A DNA stretch of 64,000 nucleotides from Tolypothrix sp. FACHB-123 (lineage in GTDB: Bacteria > Cyanobacteriota > Cyanobacteriia > Cyanobacteriales > Nostocaceae), in NCBI RefSeq assembly GCF_014697075.1, contig NZ_JACJRE010000028.1:1-64000 (forward strand), in the 5' to 3' direction. How positions within the stretch are numbered: the first letter of the stretch is position 1; each line of letters starts with the position of its first letter. Under the pieces are notes generated by a model. The model searched no databases and had not been told where the DNA came from. It was given only the letters and a program-made list of their open reading frames with translations. Of the stretch, positions 10,311 to 18,331 are shown in pieces. The translations under genes were made by a program, and so were the position numbers.

Positions 10311-10372
10311 ACGTAGTATCATTTTCAGTTGGGGATTTAAACCTTATCTGAAAATGTCTTTAATTTTGAATT
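10311..10372. repeat. Dispersed hairpin repeat (ATTTTCAG type)
   Basis: ATTTTCAG and CTGAAAAT bracket a GGGGATTTAAACC core, followed by ATGTCTTTAATTTTGAATTTT. A very similar arrangement occurs at 18841-18899 and a relative at 20941-21005. The upstream bases include the palindrome AGGGTTTAAAACCCT at about 10288-10302. These sit in the 295-bp spacer between two minus-strand genes, next to a GGGCATTGGGCATT repeat at about 10190. Confidence 0.5.
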
Positions 10373-10376
10373 TTGC

Positions 10377-10415
10377 GGAAAGTCTGAGCGCCGGCTTCCG
10401 GCGCTCAGACTTTCC
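10377..10415. terminator. Very strong GC-rich hairpin after the paoD gene
   Basis: An 18-bp perfect stem (GGAAAGTCTGAGCGCCGG with its complement) closes on a CTT loop, about 22 bases past the stop of the minus-strand gene at 10437. There is no T-run directly after it on either strand, so it is either an unusual terminator, an RNA-stability hairpin or a small palindromic element. Confidence 0.5.
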
Positions 10416-10436
10416 AAGAGAGAATTTTGAATTGAT

Positions 10437-11603
10437 TTATAGCTTTTGCAATGCATCAAGGGTAATTTCTTTGATCTCTTGTGGCTGATGAATTGGTAAG
10501 GTGCGATTCTTTAAAAAGTTGCCGCAACGATTTGCTAATACAGCTTGAATTTCGGCGATGATGGATAAGGCGATCGCTTCTGGTGTATCTGCGCCAATAT
10601 CAAGACCAATTGGACTATGTAATTTATCTAATTGTTCTGCGCTGTATGCTTGTCCCTCGTCGCTCAATTCTGCTAGTAATTTTTCACTGCGACGCTTCGG
10701 CCCTAAAATACCTAGATATTTTATTGGCGAGGGAAGTAATATTTTGAGAATTGCTAAATCATCGAGGTAGTTATGAGTCATGACTACGGCGATAGTTTGC
10801 TCATTCACAGAGATTTGTTGTTGTAAAATCTCGCGACGGCTGAGAATTACGTCATCGGCTAAAGCAAAACGTTCTTTAGTTGCTTCGTTGGCGCGGCAAT
10901 CAACTATAGTCACGCGCCAACCTAAAGCTTTAGCAAATTGTAATACGGGTAAAGCATCTTGACCGGCACCAAAAATTATTAGGTGTGTGGGTGGTTGGAT
11001 AATTTCGATAAATACTTCAACAATACCTGATGATAATTGATATTTATTAATAGTTGATTTTTGATTTGTTAAGGCAATTTGGGCATCGTCAATTAAAGCA
11101 GATTCTAAAGCTGAGTCTGTGATGTTAGTAATTAGATTATTGTTCGGTTTAATAATTAAGCGATCGCCTATTTTTACATTTACTGTACCATCGACGGCAA
11201 ACACAGTGGCGATCGCACCTGGTTGCTGTTTGGCAAAACATTCCTGTATCAAGGCTAGGGGATTACACAAGTCATTTTGATCTAAGGGTTCAATCAATAC
11301 TTGCACCAATCCATTGCAACCCAGCCCAAACCCCCAAAGAATATCTTCATCAGCAGTTGAGTCATAGGTAACCACTATTGGTTTACCATCAGGCATGGAA
11401 ACACGAGTATGTTCCAATACATCATTTTCTAAACAACCAGCGCTGATTGTCCCAATTAGCGTATGCGATCGCGTCATTAACATCCGCGCCCCAGGGCGAC
11501 GATAGGTAGAACCTTTGACATTAACTACAGTCGCCAAAAAGCAAGATTCAGCATCATCTTGCAGTTTGGCAAAGGCTTCTAAAATAGCGGTAAGTTCTTT
11601 CAT
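10437..11603 (-). CDS. paoD: XdhC/CoxI-family molybdenum cofactor insertion chaperone (PaoD-like)
   Basis: This 388-aa protein is the accessory factor of the molybdenum hydroxylase encoded just upstream; the family binds sulfurated molybdopterin cofactor and inserts it into the large subunit. The N-terminal XdhC domain shows GSTYRRPGARM and GCLENDV; the C-terminal Rossmann part shows IIFGAGQDALPV and a late GLDIGADTPEAIA segment. The open frame extends 14 codons further upstream, but those codons translate the ATGCCCAATGCCC repeat, so ATG at 11603 (MKELTAIL) is chosen. The gap to the large-subunit gene is about 90 bases and filled by that repeat. Gene order matches E. coli paoABCD. Confidence 0.88.
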   Translation of the reverse strand: MKELTAILEAFAKLQDDAESCFLATVVNVKGSTYRRPGARMLMTRSHTLIGTISAGCLENDVLEHTRVSMPDGKPIVVTYDSTADEDILWGFGLGCNGLVQVLIEPLDQNDLCNPLALIQECFAKQQPGAIATVFAVDGTVNVKIGDRLIIKPNNNLITNITDSALESALIDDAQIALTNQKSTINKYQLSSGIVEVFIEIIQPPTHLIIFGAGQDALPVLQFAKALGWRVTIVDCRANEATKERFALADDVILSRREILQQQISVNEQTIAVVMTHNYLDDLAILKILLPSPIKYLGILGPKRRSEKLLAELSDEGQAYSAEQLDKLHSPIGLDIGADTPEAIALSIIAEIQAVLANRCGNFLKNRTLPIHQPQEIKEITLDALQKL

Positions 11604-11604
11604 A

Positions 11605-11647
11605 GGGCATTGGGTATTGGGCATGGGGCATGGGGCATTGGGCATTG
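11605..11647. repeat. GGGCATT octanucleotide repeat tract
   Basis: Five or so imperfect copies of GGGCATTG/GGGCATGG lie between the paoC and paoD genes. The same repeat type recurs at about 10190, 16963, 22541, 35524, 51327, 52497, 54067 and 62035. Confidence 0.8.
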
Positions 11648-11692
11648 TTTCTTTCTCCTTCTGCCGTCTGCCTCCTGCCGTCTGCCTTCTGT

Positions 11693-13807
11693 TTACAACA
11701 ATTTATCGGGCGTTATGGGTAAATTACGGATGCGTTTACCTGTGGCGTGATAAACTGCGTTGGCGATCGCAGCTGAGACGCCGGTAATTCCAATTTCACC
11801 TACACCCCGCGCCCCGGCTGGGTTGAAGTTTAAATCTGGTTCGCCGACAAAGGTAACTTCAATCCGGGGGATGTCTGCATGGGCGGGAAAATGATATGTA
11901 GCTAAGTCATAAACTACAGGGTTGCCAATATTGGGATCAAAATGACATTCTTCCATTAAGGCTTGACCAATACCCATAATGACGCCGCCACGGACTTGAC
12001 TGGCTGCGGTTTTGGCATTGATGACTTGACCAATGTTCATGACTGAAAGCCAGCGGGTTACTTGTAAACGCCCAATTTCTTCATCGAGGCTGACTTCACA
12101 AAAATGTGCGCCCCAAGATTGAAACGCCCATTTTTTACCCTCACCACCAGGGGCGCTGGTGGCTGTGGCTTCAAAGGCAGAAGCACCAGATTGTTGTAAT
12201 TTTGTCAAGGCTTCTGTTGCAGTTTTTACACCAGCAGTTTTCAGGACTTCTGCACAAGCTGACATGACTGCGGGAACTAGGGATGCTGTCATTTGGGAAC
12301 CGCCAGCGATACCTGCATCGGGTAATAGGGAGTCGCCCATTTCTACGCGGATTTTTTCGACTGGTAAACCTAATGCGTCGGCGGCGGTGGCGGCGACAAT
12401 GGTATAAGCGCCAGTACCCATATCATTACCGGCGGTGAGGATGTGAGCTGTACCATCGGGTAATAATCGCGCTTTAACGGTTGATTTCCCGCGCATACCG
12501 GGGAAGGTGGCGGCGGCTATTCCCCAACCTATGAGTTTACCGTCACGGGTGAGCGATCGCACTTGTTTTGGTCTGTCTTTCCAGCCAAATTTTTCTGCAC
12601 CGATGCGTAAACAATCGGCAAAATGTTTGGCGGAAAAGGGTAAGCCTTGGCGCTGGTGTTCTGTGGTTTCATTTTTTAACCGCAGTTCTACCGGATCGAT
12701 GTTCAACGCCCAAGCTAACTCATCAATGGCTGATTCCATCGCCCACATCCCCGGATTTTCTCCCGGCGCACGCATGAATGTGGGTGTACCGACATTCAAT
12801 GTGGCGATTTCTTGCTGAATTCTCAGATTTGCTGCTGCATACATTGCTGGGGTAATCCCGGTGCAGAGTTCAGGAAACACATCTACAAGTGAGGTACAGG
12901 ATTTGGCTTCATGGTCAATGACGGTGAGCTTACCATCTGCGGTTGCGCCTAGTTTAATTAATTGCTCAGTTTCCGAACGATGTCCAGTATTGGCTGTCAT
13001 TTGCTGACGGGTGAGGACAACTTTTAACGGGCGCTTGATTTCTCGCGCTGCTGCGGCTGCTAAAATTCCATGAGGCCAAGGAAAAGCTTTAGAACCAAAG
13101 CCGCCACCCAAAAAAGGCGTGACAATCCGCACTTTTTCTGTGGGTAAGCCACAAATTTGCGCATAGGTGCGTTGGGAACCTGCTACCCATTGGGTTGGTT
13201 CATAGATTGTCAAGGAGTTGTCATCTGTCCAATGGGCAATAATGGCATGGGGTTCCATTGGCGCATGGAGTTCGGTGGCTGTGGTGTAAGTTGCAGCAAT
13301 TTTGACTTTAGCGGCGTTAGTCCCGGCGGCGATATCGCCTTTGGTAAATTTTAATTCTTCACCAAAAAATGGCGGTGCTTCTTTGTAGGTGGCTTGTTTG
13401 CCATCAATTGTTGGCTTGGCAGTTGTATATTTTACTTTCACCAAATGGGCTGCATGACGCGCCCGCTCAAAGGTGTCAGCGACGACTAAACCAATAATTT
13501 GCCCGCCGTAGTATATTTTATTATCTGATAAAGGTAATCTAGCCTCGTAAATTTTCGAGGTCATAAAATCGTTAGCCGGTTGAAAGATTTTTGGGGGATT
13601 TTGGTGAGTAAATACTGCAATTACCCCTGGTGCTGTTTTGGCGGCGCTGGTGTCAATACTGTCAATTTCTCCATTGGCGATCGCAGCTGTGACAAGATAA
13701 CCATGCACCAAATTGGCAATTTGATGTTCGGCGGCGTAGGTTGCGCTTCCCGTTACCTTGGCGAAGCCATCTTTACGGTTCACCCCTGTACCAATTACTT
13801 TATTCAT
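11693..13807 (-). CDS. paoC: Molybdopterin-binding large subunit, xanthine oxidase family aldehyde oxidoreductase
   Basis: This 704-aa protein is the catalytic subunit, holding the molybdenum cofactor and hydroxylating aldehydes or aromatic substrates. Visible marks are the N-terminal domain GVNRKDGFAKVTGSATYAAE, the substrate-channel stretch PFLGGGFGSKAF, MRAPGENPGMWAMES, GNDMGTGAYT and the terminal GVGEIGITG with the conserved active-site Glu. Length is close to E. coli PaoC. It has no signal peptide of its own; in PaoABC the Tat signal is on the small subunit. The ATG overlaps the stop of the FAD subunit gene by four bases (ATGA), so translation is coupled. The actual substrate cannot be read from the sequence. 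Confidence 0.9.
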   Translation of the reverse strand: MNKVIGTGVNRKDGFAKVTGSATYAAEHQIANLVHGYLVTAAIANGEIDSIDTSAAKTAPGVIAVFTHQNPPKIFQPANDFMTSKIYEARLPLSDNKIYYGGQIIGLVVADTFERARHAAHLVKVKYTTAKPTIDGKQATYKEAPPFFGEELKFTKGDIAAGTNAAKVKIAATYTTATELHAPMEPHAIIAHWTDDNSLTIYEPTQWVAGSQRTYAQICGLPTEKVRIVTPFLGGGFGSKAFPWPHGILAAAAAREIKRPLKVVLTRQQMTANTGHRSETEQLIKLGATADGKLTVIDHEAKSCTSLVDVFPELCTGITPAMYAAANLRIQQEIATLNVGTPTFMRAPGENPGMWAMESAIDELAWALNIDPVELRLKNETTEHQRQGLPFSAKHFADCLRIGAEKFGWKDRPKQVRSLTRDGKLIGWGIAAATFPGMRGKSTVKARLLPDGTAHILTAGNDMGTGAYTIVAATAADALGLPVEKIRVEMGDSLLPDAGIAGGSQMTASLVPAVMSACAEVLKTAGVKTATEALTKLQQSGASAFEATATSAPGGEGKKWAFQSWGAHFCEVSLDEEIGRLQVTRWLSVMNIGQVINAKTAASQVRGGVIMGIGQALMEECHFDPNIGNPVVYDLATYHFPAHADIPRIEVTFVGEPDLNFNPAGARGVGEIGITGVSAAIANAVYHATGKRIRNLPITPDKLL

Positions 13808-14799
13808 GCTACTCCGCCTCCTTTGGCAGAAATTGTCAGTGCGCGGCGAATTGCTCGTTTTGCTAGTTCGACTTTGTAGGCGTTGTGCGCTAAGGGTTTG
13901 GCTGATTGTAGGGCGATTTGGGCGGCTTGTTGAAAGGTTGCAGTTTCCGCAGTTTTACCGATTAAAAATTCTTCTGCTTCTGGGGAACGCCAAGGTTTAT
14001 GAGCTACACCACCAATAGCGAAGCGGACATTTTTAATTTTATCCCCAGTTAAATCAATGGCGGCGGCGACGGAAATTAAGGCGAAGGCGTAGGAAGTGCG
14101 ATCGCGTAATTTTAAATAAACTCCCGATTTCGCAAAGCCTAAAGGTGGCAAAATTACTGCTGTAATCAATTCTCCTGGCTCTAAATTGGTATCTCGTTCT
14201 GGTGTGGTTCCGGGGAGCCGATGAAAATCTGTAAAGGGGATTTGGCGCTTTCCTTTACTTCCTTCCACCTCAACCACTGCATCCAACGCCGCCAGCGCCA
14301 CATTCATATCGGAAGGATTGACAGCCACGCATTGCTCGCTAGCTCCCAAAATCGCGTGCATTCGATTAATTCCATTAATCGCCGGACAACCTTGCCCTGG
14401 TTCCCGTTTATTGCAAGGGAAAGCAGTATCGTAATAATAAGGACAGCGTGTGCGTTGCAGTAAATTACCTCCCACTGTCGCCATATTGCGAATTTGCTGA
14501 GATGCACCTGATAAAATCGCCCTAGCTAAGATAGGGTAATCGCGGCGAATATCTGGATGATCTGCGACTGCTGTATTCGTAACTAATGCTCCTAAACGCA
14601 AACTACCATTTCCCAGTTTGTCAATGCGCTTCATCTCCAAGCGGGAAATATCAATAATTTGCGATGGCTGATCTAAAAATCCCTTGAGGCGATCAACTAA
14701 ATTTGTTCCCCCTGCAATATACAGAGAATTGCGATCGCTACTAGCTTTTTGCACAGCATCTTGTTGAGAGCTAGCGCGAGCATATGTAAAATTATTCAT
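13804..14799 (-). CDS. paoB: FAD-binding subunit of the molybdenum aldehyde oxidoreductase
   Basis: This 331-aa protein passes electrons from the iron-sulfur centres to FAD. It shows the FAD-binding IAGGTNLVDRLKG near residue 30-45 and MATVGGNLLQRTRCPYYYD at about 108-125. A run of extra cysteines follows (RCPYYYD, PCNKREPGQGCPA, then EQC), the pattern that holds an additional [4Fe-4S] cluster in E. coli PaoB and 4-hydroxybenzoyl-CoA reductase relatives. It lies 17 bases after the small-subunit gene and overlaps the large-subunit gene by four bases. Confidence 0.9.
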   Translation of the reverse strand: MNNFTYARASSQQDAVQKASSDRNSLYIAGGTNLVDRLKGFLDQPSQIIDISRLEMKRIDKLGNGSLRLGALVTNTAVADHPDIRRDYPILARAILSGASQQIRNMATVGGNLLQRTRCPYYYDTAFPCNKREPGQGCPAINGINRMHAILGASEQCVAVNPSDMNVALAALDAVVEVEGSKGKRQIPFTDFHRLPGTTPERDTNLEPGELITAVILPPLGFAKSGVYLKLRDRTSYAFALISVAAAIDLTGDKIKNVRFAIGGVAHKPWRSPEAEEFLIGKTAETATFQQAAQIALQSAKPLAHNAYKVELAKRAIRRALTISAKGGGVA

Positions 14800-14816
14800 G
14801 CTTTTCCTCTGCTTCC

Positions 14817-15509
14817 CTAAACTACCACATCCGCAACTGCCGCAGGTGGCGTTTGTCCCGCCGCTTGTTGGACTGCGGCGACAATACCGTTGTAAGCACT
14901 ACAGCGACAGAGATTACCACTTAACCGTTCTTTGATTTCCCGATCTGAGAGTTCTGCTAATTGTGGGGGACGAGTTAAATCTGCGGTAACCACACTCGCA
15001 CAACCACGCTTGACTTCCTCAAGTAGCGCCACAGAAGCGCAAATTTGTCCTGGGGTGCAATAACCGCACTGAAAGCCATCATTTTCAATAAATGCTGCTT
15101 GTATTGGGTGGAGACTATCCCCTGTTGCTAAACCTTCAATGGTGACAATCTCCTTACCTTCTTGCATCACTGCCAAAGTTAGGCAAGAATACACTCGTTC
15201 ACCATCAATTAATACTGTACAAGCCCCACATTGTCCGCGATCGCATCCCTTCTTACTTCCCACTAACCCTAAATTTTCCCGCAATGCATCTAGTAGGGTG
15301 ACACGCGGCTCAATATCTAAATTTCGCAACTCACCATTTACCTTTAATTTCACCGTCATCTCTCCTTGGGAATTTGGAATAGCTTTTTTAGCTACGCTAA
15401 CTTGATTAATCAAAGTCGGAGCGGCGATCGCCGTACCCGCTGCGGTTAATGCTTGTCCAAAAAAACCGCGTCGAGAAGTTTTTCCTCCGCCTTTTTCATT
15501 GTCAGACAT
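14817..15509 (-). CDS. paoA: [2Fe-2S] small subunit of periplasmic aldehyde oxidoreductase, with Tat signal
   Basis: This 230-aa first gene of the operon carries two [2Fe-2S] clusters. The N-terminus has a twin-arginine motif (TSRRGFFGQAL at about 11-21) followed by an alanine-rich hydrophobic stretch, so the assembled complex is expected in the periplasm, as for E. coli PaoABC. The plant-ferredoxin-type cysteines lie in GCDRGQCGACTVLIDG and YSC; the second cluster is in QCGYCTPGQ and NLCRCSAYNGI. All eight expected cysteines are present. The operon then runs paoB, paoC, paoD. Regulation is not evident; the 650-bp upstream spacer carries repeats rather than a clear operator. Confidence 0.92.
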   Translation of the reverse strand: MSDNEKGGGKTSRRGFFGQALTAAGTAIAAPTLINQVSVAKKAIPNSQGEMTVKLKVNGELRNLDIEPRVTLLDALRENLGLVGSKKGCDRGQCGACTVLIDGERVYSCLTLAVMQEGKEIVTIEGLATGDSLHPIQAAFIENDGFQCGYCTPGQICASVALLEEVKRGCASVVTADLTRPPQLAELSDREIKERLSGNLCRCSAYNGIVAAVQQAAGQTPPAAVADVVV

Positions 15510-15973
15510 GATTTGACCTGATAAATTTGTTCGGTTAGGTAAGTAGATAGTCAGGGCTTGAATTGTTAGCTATATATTCTTCAAACTTTACAAGATTGCT
15601 GGGCACAAAAGCATTTAGACTTGTGGCATCAGAAAAAATCTATCTAAAGTAGGAAGTGGAATATAGTTGATAATAGTAAGATTTTTGTCTTCTATTTGGA
15701 TTTCTTAATTTTTCAAATCATTGCCAACAACAGCGATTAACAATTAATAATAATAAACCAAGTCTGTCCTGATTTTGGCGGAAAAATCAGATTAAAAAGT
15801 CATTAAACATCAAATTTCACAACAAATAAATCATAATTATTAACTTAAGATTAAGATATCTTAATTATAAGAGAGGAATCCGATTTGATTTCTAAAAAAT
15901 CTAAGTATATGTAGGGTGTCGTTATCACGAAGTGTAACGCACCATATTCTCGACTTTTAACAATCAACAGTCA
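15510..15973. other. Gene-free spacer upstream of paoA
   Basis: This is the left part of a 650-bp stretch between the divergent-facing paoA start and the end of the gene at 16162. It is AT-rich and must hold the paoA promoter. It includes GGAATCCGATTTGATTT (shared with 1587) and GGTGTCGTTATCACGAAGTGTAACGCACC, an imperfect inverted repeat related to the hairpin at 16096. No open frame looks real. Confidence 0.5.
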
Positions 15974-16036
15974 GTAAGGGCGGGTGTATTGAGAATTATC
16001 GTTGATCAGTGAGGATATTTGTGAACCCGCCCGTAC
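15974..16036. repeat. 63-bp palindromic element, copy 1
   Basis: It begins GTAAGGGCGGGT and ends AACCCGCCCGTAC. The interior is nearly identical, in inverse orientation, to the copy at 18385-18447 (about four differences over 63 bases). Related copies of the same length lie at 31795 and 34281. It is gene-free and lies downstream of the gene at 16162. Confidence 0.8.
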
Positions 16037-16095
16037 AACAGTCATCAGCCCAACCGATATTTTTCGCAACTGAAATTTATAATTAATCAAACAAA

Positions 16096-16124
16096 GGTGC
16101 GTTATCACCTAGTAATAACGCACC
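16096..16124 (-). terminator. Hairpin terminator of the 131-aa protein gene
   Basis: GGTGCGTTAT and its complement form a 10-bp stem with a 9-base loop, about 40 bases past the stop codon at 16162. Read on the minus strand, TTTGTTTG follows. Confidence 0.55.
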
Positions 16125-16161
16125 CAACCAAGACAATAGATTTTACTACCGCGAACAATAA

Positions 16162-16557
16162 TTATGCAGTGATGATGCTATCAGAAGATGCTTCTTCTGA
16201 ACGAGTTTTTAAACGGCTTTTTGTACTGCGGCGAATTCGTTCACTTTTGCGAACCCCACCCGCCATTTCATATTCAATACTATCTTTGCCATATTTAAAA
16301 GCCACACCAATCAGCATTCTTTCTGAAAGTTCGCTTAATTGTTTTTCTAACTCCTTAATTTCTGTCTTAGAAGAGTCAATTACAATTAAAGCTGTATTAT
16401 GGGCCTCGATTTTATTGCGTAGACGCTCCATTAACTGCGTCATATTCGTTAAATTCCGCGCCTCGCCAAAATCAATATTAGGATCTATGGCTTTTAAACC
16501 AGAGGTTCTTAACTTAGCATTTTCGAGAATCCGAGAAGTACGTTTTTTGCGTGACAT
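16162..16557 (-). CDS. Hypothetical basic, coiled-coil-like protein
   Basis: This 131-aa protein has a basic N-terminus (MSRKKRTSRI), a helical middle rich in Leu, Glu and Lys (about 30-75, suited to a coiled coil), a short VAFKYGKDSIEYEMAGG strand segment and a basic C-terminal third (RKSERIRRSTKSRLKTR). No membrane span and no catalytic motif are visible. I do not recognise a named family. Its promoter region carries the seven-unit phased repeat at 16751-16884, roughly 190-330 bases upstream of the ATG, and a hairpin follows the gene, so it appears to be a single transcription unit. Confidence 0.6.
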   Translation of the reverse strand: MSRKKRTSRILENAKLRTSGLKAIDPNIDFGEARNLTNMTQLMERLRNKIEAHNTALIVIDSSKTEIKELEKQLSELSERMLIGVAFKYGKDSIEYEMAGGVRKSERIRRSTKSRLKTRSEEASSDSIITA

Positions 16558-16750
16558 ATGATAGATGTAGCCCTATAAAAAGGTTATAGAGCTAGCTTGC
16601 CCGATGCAGCCAGGATTCTCAATCAGCAGAATTCGCTAATTATTGCCCCTATTTACCACTATTTACCCTAAAATTTGGGTGAATTCTCTGATAAAGTCGC
16701 TCAGTACAATCCTAAGTAAGATATTTTAGGCATCAAGTGCAATTTTTTTT

Positions 16751-16884
16751 GTAGTTACCACACAACTTTTGTGGTAACCACACTGAATAGGGTGCTAACC
16801 ACAGCAAACCCGTGGTAACCACAGCGAATGGGGTGGTTACCACAGCAACCCCGTGGTAACTACAGCGAATGGAGTGGTTACCAC
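16751..16884. repeat. Seven-unit phased array of GTGGTNACCAC sites (20/21-bp period)
   Basis: Seven units start at 16751, 16771, 16792, 16812, 16833, 16853 and 16874, giving spacings of 20, 21, 20, 21, 20 and 21. Each holds a perfect or near-perfect palindrome GTGGT(A/T)ACCAC, and the tails alternate between an AGCGAATGGG type and an AGCAACCCC type, making a 41-bp higher-order unit. Neighbouring units can also pair as hairpins. The spacing, close to two helical turns, would place all sites on one DNA face. It lies upstream of the gene at 16162. It could be an operator array, a protein-binding microsatellite or a structured RNA. Confidence 0.8.
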
Positions 16885-16902
16885 AAAACTAAATTTTATT
16901 GA

Positions 16903-16942
16903 AAGCGGCTGTCCCTCTCCACCCACAGGGGGATAGCCGCTT
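16903..16942 (-). terminator. Long hairpin downstream of the pyridoxamine-oxidase-like gene
   Basis: AAGCGGCTGTCCC pairs with GGGATAGCCGCTT (13 bp, one G-T wobble) across a 14-base loop. It sits about 115 bases past the stop of the minus-strand gene at 17057, with a GCCCAAT repeat tract (16963-17000) in between. There is no clear T-run, so terminator function is tentative. Confidence 0.4.
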
Positions 16943-17056
16943 CAGACATGATATGTTCTTCCCCATGCCCAATGCCCAATGCCCAATGCCCAATGTCCCA
17001 AGTCGGCGGGCGGTGCTGCATCTCACCCCTGGAAAAAGTGGACTTTCCCGCCGACT

Positions 17057-17497
17057 TTATGTAATTGTTTGCTGTTGAAACTGAGATTGATTATCCCAAT
17101 AATCAGTCCTAGTGATTTGTATTTTCAGCAAAGCAATATTAGGTTCATCTAATCCTTGGGGAAACCAAGCTTCTAGTTCTGGTTTCCATAACTCTTGCAT
17201 TTTCTGACGGTCTTTTACCAGTTCAGCAATACCGGAAATAGAAATATATCGCTGTTTATCGCCAGATGTAAAGCTAATATTGACTTGCTGACTATTCTTA
17301 ATCTCAAATACTTTATGAGTAGTAGCGTTAGTAAAAAACCAAATACTACCATCAGCTTGAATGTCGCTACTTCTTTCCATCGGGCGGCTGTGTAAGCTAC
17401 CATCTTCATCGATTGTGGTTAACATCCCACAGTCAATATCTTGAATAAGTCTACCCAACTGATAAATATTTTGATTTTCTTCAGTAGTAGTTGTCAT
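17057..17497 (-). CDS. Pyridoxamine 5'-phosphate oxidase-like protein (general stress protein 26 type)
   Basis: This 146-aa split-barrel flavin-binding protein shows the pattern GMLTTIDEDGSLHSRPM, then IWFFTNATTHKVFEIKNSQQVNISF, YISISGIAEL and a late WFPQGLDEPNIALLKI, all in the order typical of the general stress protein 26 subgroup. Members bind FMN or FAD; their reaction is generally unknown and most are not vitamin B6 oxidases. It is transcribed alone on the minus strand. The ATG follows a TATATG context without a strong ribosome binding site. Confidence 0.85.
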   Translation of the reverse strand: MTTTTEENQNIYQLGRLIQDIDCGMLTTIDEDGSLHSRPMERSSDIQADGSIWFFTNATTHKVFEIKNSQQVNISFTSGDKQRYISISGIAELVKDRQKMQELWKPELEAWFPQGLDEPNIALLKIQITRTDYWDNQSQFQQQTIT

Positions 17498-17685
17498 ATA
17501 CAGTACTGTGTTTTTGCTTACAACGAATTAGCGCGGTTAGGAATTACCTATTTTAGTATCAACATTTTTGCTAGTTAATTGCTTGCGCCTAAAGGTATAA
17601 TTTCGCTGCATTTAAATTGCAGATTATACCGGAGATAAAACTATTCAATTAGCAAACATATTTATTTCCCCACTTGTGAGAGACA

Positions 17686-17805
17686 TATTGCAATCCTATT
17701 GCAGTTGCGAAAAATATTGGTTTTGGCTGTTGACTGTTGACTGTTAACGGTTAACAGTCAACAAACCTGCTTGTAATATTTCACAAATTACTTAGGATTG
17801 CTATA
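17686..17805. repeat. MITE-like element, family 1, copy b
   Basis: It spans 120 bp. The left end is TATTGCAATCCTA and the right end TTAGGATTGCTATA, imperfect terminal inverted repeats. The interior carries TTTTGGCTGTTGACTG and a GTTAACGGTTAACAGTC palindromic core. It is the undisturbed relative of copy c at 18332 and lies in the 400-bp spacer before the CAAD-domain gene. Confidence 0.8.
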
Positions 17806-17894
17806 TTTTTCAGCCAATTGGAAGATGAAATTATCTAAAAATCATGCCGGAATGGTAGTATCACATCTATACAGAAATTCTTTGAGCCAAGCTT

Positions 17895-18293
17895 ATGCAA
17901 GTGAAAGAACCACAATCAGAATATGTAGAAGCTACTTTACCTCAAAAGATAGCCACAGTTGAAATTGCCGCACCAGGGCAAATGACAACAGTAGCAAATA
18001 CCGATAAATCTGATGAACAAGTATCAGAAATTGGCAGCATAATTTCTGGTTTGACGGCAAGCGTATCACAAAGTATCAGCAATTTCGTCAATGAATACCC
18101 GCTGCTGGTTGTTAGCTTTGCTGTGCTGGTTATAGGAGTTATTGTTTTAAGAATTTTACTGGCAATTACAGAAGCATTAAATGGGATTCCCTTAGTTGCC
18201 TCATTTTTTGAATTAATTGGTTTTGGTTATGTAACTTGGCATGTATCTCGCTATCTATTTAAAGCAATGCAGCGCCAAGAAGTAACACAATAA
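17895..18293 (+). CDS. CAAD-domain (CURT1-like) membrane protein
   Basis: This 132-aa protein has a polar N-terminal tail (1-55), an amphipathic helix (about 50-70) and two membrane spans (about 74-95 and 103-125). The segment EALNGIPLVASFFELIGFGYVTW followed by SRYLF is the hallmark of the CAAD domain, shared by cyanobacterial aminoacyl-tRNA synthetase appendages and by the thylakoid curvature protein CURT1. A role at thylakoid or plasma membranes, possibly in membrane curvature, follows from the family; this copy is free-standing rather than fused to a synthetase. Confidence 0.85.
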   Translation: MQVKEPQSEYVEATLPQKIATVEIAAPGQMTTVANTDKSDEQVSEIGSIISGLTASVSQSISNFVNEYPLLVVSFAVLVIGVIVLRILLAITEALNGIPLVASFFELIGFGYVTWHVSRYLFKAMQRQEVTQ

Positions 18294-18331
18294 ATTAATC
18301 CAAGTTAAAGAAAAATGACAGACGAAGTTGT

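Noticed and set aside
11604-11645. Longer N-terminus for the paoD homologue
   Set aside because: The extra codons are translated octamer repeat; the family start and the downstream ATG at 11603 fit better.
16751-16884. Possible CRISPR array
   Set aside because: The units are 20-21 bases with no unique spacers; the tails between palindromes are themselves repeated, and no cas genes are near.
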